From the NCBI GenBank assembly GCA_031380225.1, contig JANNFX010000198.1, forward strand, positions 1-22,710: 22,710 nt of DNA. The letters are read 5' to 3'. This DNA is from JANNFX01 sp031380225. Lineage in GTDB: Bacteria > Pseudomonadota > Alphaproteobacteria > Rhizobiales > Hyphomicrobiaceae. Under the pieces are notes generated by a model, which saw only the letters and a program-made list of their open reading frames with translations, did not search any database and was not told where the DNA came from. Position numbers and translations under genes: made by a program. Shown here one piece after another: positions 15,705 through 22,710 of this stretch. Every line of letters starts with the position of its first letter. The first letter of the stretch is position 1.

Positions 15705-16262
15705 TTAAGCGGCTGACATTGTGGCAGCGTAGGGAGGCCAGTCACAGTCCCGTGCGCCAATGATAGCAGGGGCCTCTGGCCATTGAATTGCGAACACAGG
15801 GTCATTCCACATGTAGCCGCTGGCCGCTCCAGCCACAAACGGCTCGGCCATTTGATATTGGACCAAGGACGCGTCGTCCCGGGAGAGGAAGCCGTGGGCG
15901 AAACCAGCTGGGATATAGAGGGCCTGCCCATTGTCGGCCGAAAGCTCAACTCCGATCCACTTACCGAGCGATGGCGATCCCGGCCGCAAATCGACGATGA
16001 CATCGAAAATGGAGCCTGACAGGCAGCGCACGAGTTTGGTTTCGCTGTGGGGCGGCCGTTGCGCGTGCATACCGCGTAATGTGCCGCGCTTGGGATTCCA
16101 AGAGAGCGAACATTGCAACGAGCAGTCTGCGAGACCGGCAGCTTTGAATGCGTCGCGATCAAACGTGCGCTGGAACCAGCCGCGTTCGTCGGCTGGCCGG
16201 GGGCTGCGCACAATGAATGCGCCAGTCAGTGACAGCGGTTCGAAATCCATCATCAATACCAT
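15705..16262 (-). CDS. RmlC-like cupin (dTDP-4-dehydrorhamnose 3,5-epimerase family)
   Basis: About 185 residues. The family pattern is clear: ADERGWFQRTFDRDAF, the catalytic-base motif RGMHAQ (His62 counting from the ATG at 16250), KLVRCLSGSIFDVIVDLR with its Asp, and YIPAGFAHGFL (His119). RmlC converts dTDP-4-keto-6-deoxyglucose to the L-rhamnose precursor. The region that carries the catalytic-acid tyrosine in true RmlC (the N-Y-Y segment) reads AEPFVAG here, so that Tyr seems absent. It could therefore be a 3-epimerase-like or non-rhamnose homologue. No other dTDP-sugar genes are near. Start candidates are 16262, 16253 and 16250, none with a clear ribosome site; it begins 7 bp after the TRAP gene stop. 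Confidence 0.82.
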   Translation of the reverse strand: MVLMMDFEPLSLTGAFIVRSPRPADERGWFQRTFDRDAFKAAGLADCSLQCSLSWNPKRGTLRGMHAQRPPHSETKLVRCLSGSIFDVIVDLRPGSPSLGKWIGVELSADNGQALYIPAGFAHGFLSRDDASLVQYQMAEPFVAGAASGYMWNDPVFAIQWPEAPAIIGARDCDWPPYAATMSAA

Positions 16263-16269
16263 TCGGAAA

Positions 16270-17328
16270 TTAGGCGACTGGCGGCGACTGTTGTTGCAGT
16301 ACGAGAGCGCGGAACGCCATATAACTGGCGTTGATGCGAGACGCGACCCGGCTTGATCCGGCGACGTGGGCGACAACTGCATCCGAAACCCGGTCGATGG
16401 CACCTGATAGGTCAGCGGTCACGTCGCGGAATTCGGTCGCGTGTCGCTGGCTGGCAACTCTGCGGGCCACGGCTTCGTTGAAGCGTGCCTCTGATGCCGT
16501 CATCCGGAATTCATCTGATGCGGCAGCAGCGATCGCGGCTTGGTCAGCGGCAGTTAGGCTTTGCCAAGTGCTGAGATTGATATCGAGTGATTGTGCCGTG
16601 CCTTGGCGCGAAACGAAAGGTCCCGTTGCGTGACCTGCAACCGCCGGAAGTCCAAGCACATGAGCGTGCATCGCGCCACCCCACTCGATGGCATCAATAC
16701 GGCCAGATGCCAAAGCAGCTGAGGCGTCCTTTGGCATCACGCTAACCGGCTCGCCGCCGAGACCGCGGATCACATCGTCCGCCAATCCACCGCTGGCGAT
16801 GCGCTTGCCGCTCAAGTTACTGACACTTGAAACCGGTGTTTTCGACCACAGCATCGGAGCACTGCCAGAATGTCCCGCCAATAAAGATTTTAAGCCACGG
16901 CCGGATGCGAGATGGTCCCACAGCTCCTGCCCTTCTGACATCGCAAGCCACGTCTCGAGTTCGGCTGCCGGTAATCCCGCTTGACCTGGCAGACCAGCGA
17001 AATAGGCGAAAGCCTTGTCGTGAACGAGGTGGTCGTGAGCCGTTCCGTGCCGCACTTCAGCCGAAGCGGTGTCTGCTCCCGTCCGCACCACAAACCGCAC
17101 TCGCCCCGCAGTGGCGTCCGACACACGCTGCACCAGCCGGCGCGCACTGTCGCCAAGGCCCTGATCATTGTCGGGCCAATCGAATGCCAACCCCAATTCA
17201 CGTGACCCTGCCAGAATTGCTGGCGCAGCGACTGCGCCATGTCCCGAAGCGAGCACGGCGGCAGGCGCAACCGCAGTTGCCGCCGCAGCCATCGAGCCGG
17301 TCGTTTTCAGAAAATTTCGACGGTCCAT
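16270..17328 (-). CDS. TRAP-type transporter substrate-binding protein (DctP family), Tat-exported
   Basis: A 352-residue periplasmic binding protein. The N terminus MDRRNFLKTTGSMAAAA is a twin-arginine signal (RRNFLK) followed by a hydrophobic Ala-rich stretch. The body follows the 2-oxo-acid type (TakP-like) layout: AFAYFAGLPGQAGL, then LSGKRIASGGLADDVIRGLGGEP, then ALASGRIDAIEWGGAM, then INLSTWQSLTAADQAAI. These correspond to the core ligand-binding segments. No DctQ or DctM membrane components occur in the window, so it is an orphan. ATG 17328 was chosen because the Tat signal starts there and GGAG lies upstream; the frame is open to 17406. Confidence 0.87.
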   Translation of the reverse strand: MDRRNFLKTTGSMAAAATAVAPAAVLASGHGAVAAPAILAGSRELGLAFDWPDNDQGLGDSARRLVQRVSDATAGRVRFVVRTGADTASAEVRHGTAHDHLVHDKAFAYFAGLPGQAGLPAAELETWLAMSEGQELWDHLASGRGLKSLLAGHSGSAPMLWSKTPVSSVSNLSGKRIASGGLADDVIRGLGGEPVSVMPKDASAALASGRIDAIEWGGAMHAHVLGLPAVAGHATGPFVSRQGTAQSLDINLSTWQSLTAADQAAIAAAASDEFRMTASEARFNEAVARRVASQRHATEFRDVTADLSGAIDRVSDAVVAHVAGSSRVASRINASYMAFRALVLQQQSPPVA

Positions 17329-17442
17329 GACGCGCTCCGGAAGGATCAAATGACGCGCTATCAAAGCGCATTGCGGCGGCGGATACAAGGCACTGCCCCG
17401 GGCCACTGGCAGCTGGCATCGATCCCGCTGTGGCGGCTTGCC

Positions 17443-17841
17443 CTATTCGTCGGCAGTGTCCAGCAACCGATTGATGATCTGAAAAAAGTTCATCGGGCCG
17501 ACATAGCCCGGAATCCGGCCAATTTCTCGACGGTCACGCAAAACCAGGACGGTCGGAACGCTGTCGATGGGCCGCTGCAGCGATAGCGCCGAGAAGGCCT
17601 CCTCGTTCACGTCAACAAAACGCATCGGCACATTTTTGGCGCGTGGCGAACGTTGATATGCGGGAACCACATCACGGTGGAACAGGTGGCAATAAATGCA
17701 ATCCGGTGCCTCAATCACGATCAATTCGAATCCAGCACGCCCGGCACTTGGTTGACTGATGTCCAAAGCGCCGCGCGACGGACCGATAGCGGCGACTACA
17801 AAACAGCAGAGTGCTAAAACAAAGCCCGGAACGCGCGTCAT
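17443..17841 (-). CDS. Secreted thioredoxin-fold protein (CxxC)
   Basis: A 132-residue protein with a short Sec-type signal peptide (about 1-24, VPGFVLALCCFVVAAIG) and a thioredoxin-like domain. The active-site motif APDCIYCHLFH gives a CIYC pair, and the cis-Pro motif is SVPTVLVL. FVDVNEE is the usual strand-turn. It resembles SoxW-like periplasmic reductases, but no sox genes are nearby. It precedes the TRAP-binding-protein gene by 114 bp. A role in periplasmic thiol reduction is inferred from the fold only. Confidence 0.8.
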   Translation of the reverse strand: MTRVPGFVLALCCFVVAAIGPSRGALDISQPSAGRAGFELIVIEAPDCIYCHLFHRDVVPAYQRSPRAKNVPMRFVDVNEEAFSALSLQRPIDSVPTVLVLRDRREIGRIPGYVGPMNFFQIINRLLDTADE

Positions 17842-17962
17842 CGTTGCTAACCAAATGAACTAAGCCAGCCAGAAGCAAAGCGCGGACTGAAGTCCTTCGC
17901 CAGTCTTCCCTCTCGTGCTGGTTAAAGTCGTCCTGGCTTAACCGTTCTTAGGCCGCGCTTGC

Positions 17963-18961
17963 CTAAAGCCGATAAACGAGGCCTCCGCCCGTCAGGCCTG
18001 CCCCAGCAGCGCTCATCAGCAGCGTGTCTCCTGGCTTGAAAATGGTTCCATTGCCAGCCGCCGCTGCCTCAGCTGCCAGTGACAACGTCAGCGGAATGGT
18101 CGCTGCCGAACTGTTGCCGTAGAGCGCGATGCTGGTTAGCGTTTTTGTTTCCTCAATTCCGAGTTTGGTCCGGGTCGCAGCGATCATGCGTGCGTTGGCC
18201 TGGTGCGGGATCCAATAATCGATAGCGCCGGGCTCCAGCCCTGCAGCGTGCAAAGCCTTCATAGACGCGGTTACCATCATGTCGGTGGCCCTGGAAAAGA
18301 CCTGACGGCCATCGGCAATTTTCATTTTAGTCTGGTCGTTGGACAATGCCGGATCAAACGGCATGCGGCTGCCGCCGGCTTCAATCTTGATCAGGTCATA
18401 GCCCGCCCCATCGGACATCAAATGCACGCCGAGTACGCCGCTCCCCGGTTGATCTGAGGGCGCAATGAGCGCTGCGCCAGCAGCATCGCCAAAGAGCACG
18501 ACACTCGAGCGGTCATAAGGGTTTGTGCGCCGCGATAAGATGTTGGCCGCAATCACCAAAACTGGAGTGCGGTGGGTTTTTGCAAAACTATCTGCAAACG
18601 AAAGCGCATAGAGAAAACCACCGCAAGCCCCCGCCATATCAATCGCGCCGGCGTGGCCCAGCCCAAGCCGGTGGGCAATCAACGGCGCGGTCGGTGGCAA
18701 CAAATGATCTGGTGTCGAGGTGGCAAGGATCAGCAGGCCGATACGCGACGGCGCCAAGCCCGAGCGCCCGAGCGTCATCTCTCCGGCCTTGATTGCGAGG
18801 TCCGATAACGCCTCATCGGCAGCCGCATAGCGGCGTTCGCGAATACCAGTCCGGCGTTCGATCCAGCCGTCCGCCAAAGCCAACCGGCCTTCAATTTCGC
18901 TATTCGGTACACGGCGCTGAGGCGCGTAATGGCCGAGCGACAGCAATGTGGTCGAGGTCAT
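17963..18961 (-). CDS. 3-oxoacyl-ACP synthase III (KAS III, FabH family)
   Basis: A 332-residue thiolase-fold condensing enzyme. FabH condenses acetyl-CoA with malonyl-ACP to start fatty acid synthesis. The triad is complete: Cys113 in MAGACGGFLYAL, His253 in WIPHQANARMI and Asn283 in LYGNSSAATIPL. The C terminus has the glycine-rich AAGAGLTGGGLVYRL. It is not next to plsX or acpP, where the housekeeping fabH usually lies in alphaproteobacteria, so it may be a second copy for other starter units. The ATG has only a weak site (AAG). It is divergent from the RTX gene. Confidence 0.93.
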   Translation of the reverse strand: MTSTTLLSLGHYAPQRRVPNSEIEGRLALADGWIERRTGIRERRYAAADEALSDLAIKAGEMTLGRSGLAPSRIGLLILATSTPDHLLPPTAPLIAHRLGLGHAGAIDMAGACGGFLYALSFADSFAKTHRTPVLVIAANILSRRTNPYDRSSVVLFGDAAGAALIAPSDQPGSGVLGVHLMSDGAGYDLIKIEAGGSRMPFDPALSNDQTKMKIADGRQVFSRATDMMVTASMKALHAAGLEPGAIDYWIPHQANARMIAATRTKLGIEETKTLTSIALYGNSSAATIPLTLSLAAEAAAAGNGTIFKPGDTLLMSAAGAGLTGGGLVYRL

Positions 18962-19164
18962 ATCTTGGGCTCAAATGTCGCCGGCGATCGAACGTTGGAG
19001 CTTCGGCATGGGGCAAGTGAAAGCAGCTGGCAACGATTCTTGGGGCCGCAGCAGCTCCAAAACGGGGCCAATTTATTTTGCTTAATCAATTCGCTAGCGA
19101 TTATTCTTATGTCAGACTTTGCTACCATTGAGATGCTTTTAACAGATATACGCACAATTAGTGA

Positions 19165-19194
19165 TTGATATGTGGCGCTTTTTGCTCCTAATAT
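19165..19194 (+). promoter_or_regulatory. Candidate sigma-70-type promoter for the RTX gene
   Basis: TTGATA (-35, 19165-19170), an 18-bp spacer, then TAATAT (-10, 19189-19194). This would start RNA near 19201 and leave a leader of about 225 nt. It is seen in sequence only; alphaproteobacterial promoters are variable. Confidence 0.45.
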
Positions 19195-19298
19195 CTGAAA
19201 TTAACCGTTGTAGGCAAAAGTTTCGAGCGACGACACAGCTCCAGTTGAGTTGTAGAGGGGGCGTTCATGTTTGCATCATAGCGCCGCTCTGCCCGAGC

Positions 19299-19328
19299 GC
19301 TGCCCGGTAGCCTGGCTTCCGGCCCAGC
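19299..19328 (+). promoter_or_regulatory. Extended hairpin in the RTX 5' leader
   Basis: GCTG pairs with CAGC (outer stem), and CCGGTAGC pairs with GCTTCCGG with one T-T mismatch (inner stem) around a CTG loop. A small asymmetric internal loop (C opposite CC) separates the stems. No U-run follows, so it is not an ordinary terminator. It would form in the leader if the candidate promoter is used. Confidence 0.5.
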
Positions 19329-19390
19329 CCAATCTCTCCCATCATTCCTGATCGCCAGAGCCACCCGCCGTTTTGGGGGGACGGGCAGTC

Positions 19391-19429
19391 ATGTCTTCGA
19401 AACTTAAAAAGCGACGAGCGATATCATGA
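19391..19429 (+). CDS. Possible 12-residue leader peptide overlapping the RTX start
   Basis: ATG at 19391 opens a 12-codon frame (MSSKLKKRRAIS) whose TGA overlaps the RTX ATG (ATGA). A strong purine run, GGGGGGA, lies about 9-14 nt upstream, while the RTX start itself has only a weak site. Translation of the RTX gene could thus depend on coupling to this mini-ORF. The peptide is highly basic. Whether it is made is unknown. Confidence 0.35.
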   Translation: MSSKLKKRRAIS

Positions 19430-22400
19430 CCAATCTTCGCATTGAACGGGCCCCTGTCGGAGTGTTCAACATTGGCTATTTCCGGCTTGATCATCTCAAC
19501 TTGGCTCTACAGCCGACCGATATCGATACCGATCAAACGTTTTGGTACGGCATGGAGGGCGGGTTCGACGTCACCCTAGACGGCAAAAATTTGAGCGTTC
19601 TCGGCTATAACGGCATTACGACGCTTGCCGAAATCAATGGCGGCATCGGTGGAGACGAACTGACCGCTGCTATTGGGACTCCCGCAGACCGCTATTCAAC
19701 AATTATCGATACAACATTTGGAGCCCTTTATACCTGGAATCAGATGGTTCCCCACGCCCGCGAAATTAACCGCGAAAAATTCCCCTATATCGGCCTAGCC
19801 CCACCCATTTCAGCGTCCGGGATTTTAAACTCGTCCTCGGTGGTGGCATCTTTGCTCTACTACGGCGGCATCGATATCCGGGCCGTCATGCCTTACGCAT
19901 TCTTCCGCTTTTCGCCCGGGACCACGACGTTGCTAGGCGACGGTGCCGATCAAGCCATGGGCACCACCGAAAACTTTTACACCATTGCTGCCGGCGGAGG
20001 CGACGACGACCTGTTCGGCCGGGAACTTTTCTACGGCCTCGAAAAATTCTTCGGCGGCAGTGGCAACGACATATTCAAGTGGTCACCTGGATTTAACATT
20101 TTCCACGGCGGCCAACCGAAGATGGACTATTCCGCCGATGGCAACGATACCGTCAACTACTCAGGAGTTGGCACCGTTTATATTCGGTCGAATGAGGCCC
20201 ACCTGCAAAATTTTGCGCCGGACTTTTTCGCCCAAAGCGACTCCGGCCATGACTGGCTGTTCTCGATCGAGACCCTGACATGGAACAAATACAGTGACAC
20301 GGTGATTTTCGACCCCAACGTTGGACACGCGGACAAGGCCCCGGCTATCAAGTTTGGCAGCCAAGATTCGACGGGCAAGGGCGATCTCGCCTCGTTTGAG
20401 AAGGGGACCGATGGTCTGCTCATTAATGCCAGCACAATTGACGACATTGCCCTGGTTCGGGACCCGTTGAGTTACAACCTAGACGGCGGCGTGTGGCTGG
20501 ATTCAGCGGAGTGGGTCAAAGGTTCCAATGGTGATGACAAAATTTACACCGCACCGAGCATGCGTGGCGCGGAAGGCGGCGATGGCAATGACTTGATCGA
20601 CGCCCGGCTCACGCATGAGTTCACAAAAGTCAGTCCAAACGGCTTCGACATCGAACTCTTTGGCGGCAAGGGCGACGATACAATCGTTTCCGGTGCCGGA
20701 TATACTGAGGCCACTGGCGGTGATGGCGCCGACATGTTTGTGCTCTCAACCTTGAGCTGGAGCGGCAGCACCGTCGAGTTCGTTATCTCCGATGCAGACG
20801 GTAGCGACAGCCTGTTTGTGCCTTACAATTATTTCAATGGCACAGAAGGCGAATTTGATGGTTCTCAATTGCTTCAACTGCTGGGCACAATTTCAGAGCC
20901 AGGCAAAGCGTCGTTTCAAGATCTGCCTCAGAATTTAGGTAGTTGGGCTGCAAACGCGGCCGGCCGTTCCGATTTCCGTCCGTTCGTCTTCGAACTTCAA
21001 GCGGACCGATGGGAAGGCGCCGACGGCACAAAGGGCGTCATCGATTTCCAGGGTGCAATTTTTTACAACCGTGACGGCGATGACCTTCTGATCCATCTTT
21101 TTGAAGGTCAGGGGTTGCCAATGACCGAGTACGATACTGATGGAAATGGGTACACTTGGAACTATATCGTCAATTCGTTTTTTTCAAGCACCGAAGCGAT
21201 CATTCGCGTCAAAGATTTTTCAGACGGCGATCTTGGAATCCAATTCTACGATCCAGGTGAGCCAAGCAACATTCGTATCAAGACTTCGCATGGTTTCATA
21301 TCGCCGAAAAACTATCCGAATTGGGACAATGCGATAGAGGCGATCACTAACGGCGGATCACTCACCCCGCCACTTGCACTGCGCCCCGACGCTCCAACAT
21401 TTGAAGAACCGCCCACCGGACAAGAAACCGCTAGAGAAATAGGTGACGACGGCGACAATATCATCACGACAACTGCTCGATTGTCTGTCGTCGACGGCGG
21501 TGGCGGCAACGACACCATAACTACCGGCAGAGGCGACGATACGCTTGATGGTGGCAGCGGTACGGACACACTCATAGGCGGCCGCGGCAACGATACCTAT
21601 CGCGTCGATAATTCTGGCGATACGCTGATTGAACTTGCGCAACAGGGCTACGACCTCGTCCAATCAACAATCGATTTCACACTTGGCGAGAACCTGGAAT
21701 TTCTTGAGTTGCTCGGCAGTGCCATGTTCGGTACCGGCAATAGCCAGAACAACCATCTGACTGGCAATGAGCTTGGCAACACGCTTCAAGGTCTCGACGG
21801 CAAAGACGTTCTCGGCGGTTTGACCGGGAACGATGTGCTGATTGGCGGCGCTGGCGACGATTCCTACGTCTATTCACGCGGCGATGGCAATGACCGGATC
21901 ATAGAGACATCCGGCGATGCTGACGCACTGTATCTGATCGATCTCAGCGCTACCGATCTGACGTTTTATGTTCCCGCCACAACACCCGGAGATGTGATCA
22001 TCGCCATCGACGGCGGCGGCCATATCGTACTTGAAAACTTTCTCACCTCGCCAACCAGCAACATTGAACGCATTGTCTTTGACGACCAGACTGCCCTCAG
22101 CCGGACTGACATTGAAGCGTTGGCACTGGCGAACCCGCCAACAGCCAACGAGGCACCGCAAGCCAGCAATGACACTGGCCTTGCAATGTTCTCAGGATCC
22201 ATTGTCATTGCAGCCTCGGACCTTTTGCTAAATGACAGTGACTTGGAAGGCAGCGCACTAACGATTGCGTCCGTAACCGCACTTGAATCTGGAGTCATGG
22301 TCTCGCTCAACGTCAACGGCGATGTGGTTGTGACAACAGCGGACGGCTATGAAGGATTTGCTGACTTCAAATATACCGTCGCCGACAATCACAACGCCAC

Positions 22401-22710
22401 AGACACGGCGACGGTCGAACTCAGCGTATTCGCCAATCACCGGCCCGTTGCGGCGCTGAGCCTCGCCAATCAATCGGTAGCAGAGCTGAACCCGTTCCAG
22501 TTCCAATTGCCTGCAGGGCTATTCACCGACGCCGACAATGACATCATCACAATCAGCGCCACACTCTCCGGCGGAGGCGCTCTGCCGGCTTGGCTCAGTT
22601 TTGACGCTAAGTCAGGTTTGCTCAGCGGCACGCCACCAGCAGGAGCGGCAGGCATTCTCACAATTGATGTTGGTGGCTCGGACGGCATGGCGACTGCGCA
22701 TAGCCTATTG
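19426..22710 (+). CDS. Giant RTX-type calcium-binding secreted protein, 3' end beyond window
   Basis: I translated this frame by hand; it has no stop through the window end, giving at least 1095 residues. There is no Sec signal, as expected for a type I secretion substrate with a C-terminal signal (not in view). Residues 1-185 form a domain I cannot assign, with RLDHLN (His23) and GILNSSSVVASLLYYGGID. RTX-like GGxGxD units occur at 190-215, 384-389, 413-418 and 431-436. A dense block lies at 673-730 (GGGGNDT, GRGDDT, GGSGTD, GGRGNDT) and another at 769-825. Residues about 840-895 look like a haemolysin-related domain (GHIVLENFL). A bacterial Ig/cadherin-like domain (about 908-1000) and a second cadherin-type domain (PAWLSFDAKSGLLSGTPPAG) follow. 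Likely a surface or extracellular adhesin or matrix protein; a toxin or enzyme N-terminus is possible. Confidence 0.88.
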   Translation, partial: MTNLRIERAPVGVFNIGYFRLDHLNLALQPTDIDTDQTFWYGMEGGFDVTLDGKNLSVLGYNGITTLAEINGGIGGDELTAAIGTPADRYSTIIDTTFGALYTWNQMVPHAREINREKFPYIGLAPPISASGILNSSSVVASLLYYGGIDIRAVMPYAFFRFSPGTTTLLGDGADQAMGTTENFYTIAAGGGDDDLFGRELFYGLEKFFGGSGNDIFKWSPGFNIFHGGQPKMDYSADGNDTVNYSGVGTVYIRSNEAHLQNFAPDFFAQSDSGHDWLFSIETLTWNKYSDTVIFDPNVGHADKAPAIKFGSQDSTGKGDLASFEKGTDGLLINASTIDDIALVRDPLSYNLDGGVWLDSAEWVKGSNGDDKIYTAPSMRGAEGGDGNDLIDARLTHEFTKVSPNGFDIELFGGKGDDTIVSGAGYTEATGGDGADMFVLSTLSWSGSTVEFVISDADGSDSLFVPYNYFNGTEGEFDGSQLLQLLGTISEPGKASFQDLPQNLGSWAANAAGRSDFRPFVFELQADRWEGADGTKGVIDFQGAIFYNRDGDDLLIHLFEGQGLPMTEYDTDGNGYTWNYIVNSFFSSTEAIIRVKDFSDGDLGIQFYDPGEPSNIRIKTSHGFISPKNYPNWDNAIEAITNGGSLTPPLALRPDAPTFEEPPTGQETAREIGDDGDNIITTTARLSVVDGGGGNDTITTGRGDDTLDGGSGTDTLIGGRGNDTYRVDNSGDTLIELAQQGYDLVQSTIDFTLGENLEFLELLGSAMFGTGNSQNNHLTGNELGNTLQGLDGKDVLGGLTGNDVLIGGAGDDSYVYSRGDGNDRIIETSGDADALYLIDLSATDLTFYVPATTPGDVIIAIDGGGHIVLENFLTSPTSNIERIVFDDQTALSRTDIEALALANPPTANEAPQASNDTGLAMFSGSIVIAASDLLLNDSDLEGSALTIASVTALESGVMVSLNVNGDVVVTTADGYEGFADFKYTVADNHNATDTATVELSVFANHRPVAALSLANQSVAELNPFQFQLPAGLFTDADNDIITISATLSGGGALPAWLSFDAKSGLLSGTPPAGAAGILTIDVGGSDGMATAHSLL
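21442..21900 (+). repeat. RTX nonapeptide repeat block within the large ORF
   Basis: Tandem GGxGxDxxx-type nonapeptides encode a calcium-binding parallel beta-roll. Clear units include GGGGNDTIT, GRGDDTLDG, GGSGTDTLI and GGRGNDTYR (residues 691-726), then GLDGKDVLG, GLTGNDVLI and GGAGDDSYV near 790-815. Between them is the usual linker of the type DNSGDTLIELAQQGYDLV followed by strands ending in ENLEFLELLG. The DNA units are diverged, so this is protein-level repetition rather than a recent expansion. Confidence 0.88.

Larger units (their letters stand above)
18962..19390. other. Divergent intergenic region between KAS III and RTX genes
   Basis: No supportable gene in about 430 bp apart from the mini-ORF at its end. 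The middle (about 19060-19210) is markedly AT-rich compared with both sides and contains a perfect 10-bp palindrome TCGCTAGCGA (19091-19100). The right half is GC-rich again and holds RNA hairpins on the + strand. Promoters for both flanking genes are expected here. Confidence 0.7.

Noticed and set aside
17861..17940. Inverted repeat TAAGCCAG / CTGGCTTA in the gap between KAS III and thioredoxin-like genes
   Set aside because: The 8-bp arms are 64 bp apart with no U-tract; too weak to call a terminator or attachment site.
18958..19155. 65-codon - strand ORF ending on the KAS III start codon (ATGA overlap)
   Set aside because: The overlap is suggestive, but the translation has no recognisable pattern, there is no ribosome site and it crosses the AT-rich promoter region.
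19426..22710. CRISPR-like or tandem DNA repeat array in the RTX region
   Set aside because: The periodicity is at protein level (nonapeptides); the DNA units are diverged and lack spacers.

Overview
The window looks like a chromosomal segment of an alphaproteobacterium. The evidence is a moderately GC-rich coding sequence, a long RimP, a YlxR protein fused to an L7Ae-like domain, a short CcmD of the alphaproteobacterial type, a perfect periplasmic PCu(A)C copper-binding motif, and frequent GTG and TTG starts. I cannot name a genus from sequence alone.

Region 1 (73-9205, all + strand) is the conserved translation/transcription operon rimP-nusA-ylxR-infB-rbfA-truB. It is followed by a pyridoxal-kinase-like gene and a beta-carbonic anhydrase. 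The usual rpsO-pnp pair does not follow truB here. Two gaps in this operon (infB-rbfA and rbfA-truB) each hold a compact element of about 130-140 bp built from inverted repeats. The two elements use different motifs, so they look like two families of dispersed palindromic repeats.

Region 2 (9221-18961, all - strand) starts after a perfect 16-bp palindrome between convergent stop codons. Read in transcription order from the right it contains: a KAS III (FabH-type) gene, a secreted thioredoxin-fold protein, an orphan Tat-exported TRAP-type binding protein, an RmlC-like cupin, a GC-rich stretch with repeats and a doubtful ORF, a small acidic protein, a PCu(A)C copper chaperone, an HpcH/HpaI-type aldolase, a two-gene sodium:solute symporter, and ccmC-ccmD-ccmG. 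ccmD is only 58 codons long. The copper chaperone and the Ccm proteins serve respiratory metalloprotein assembly (CuA/CuB centres and c-type haem). The rest looks like a set of accessory metabolic genes rather than one pathway.

Region 3 (18962-22710) is a divergent intergenic region of 464 bp followed by a very large reading frame that is still open at the window end. It is at least 1095 codons of a secreted RTX-type calcium-binding protein. Its N-terminal domain is one I cannot assign. Two or more clusters of glycine/aspartate nonapeptides follow, then a haemolysin-related domain, then cadherin/Ig-like domains. Upstream are a plausible sigma-70-type promoter, a 5' leader of about 225 nt with a strong hairpin, and a 12-codon mini-ORF whose stop overlaps the RTX start codon. 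This locus is the most novel part of the window.
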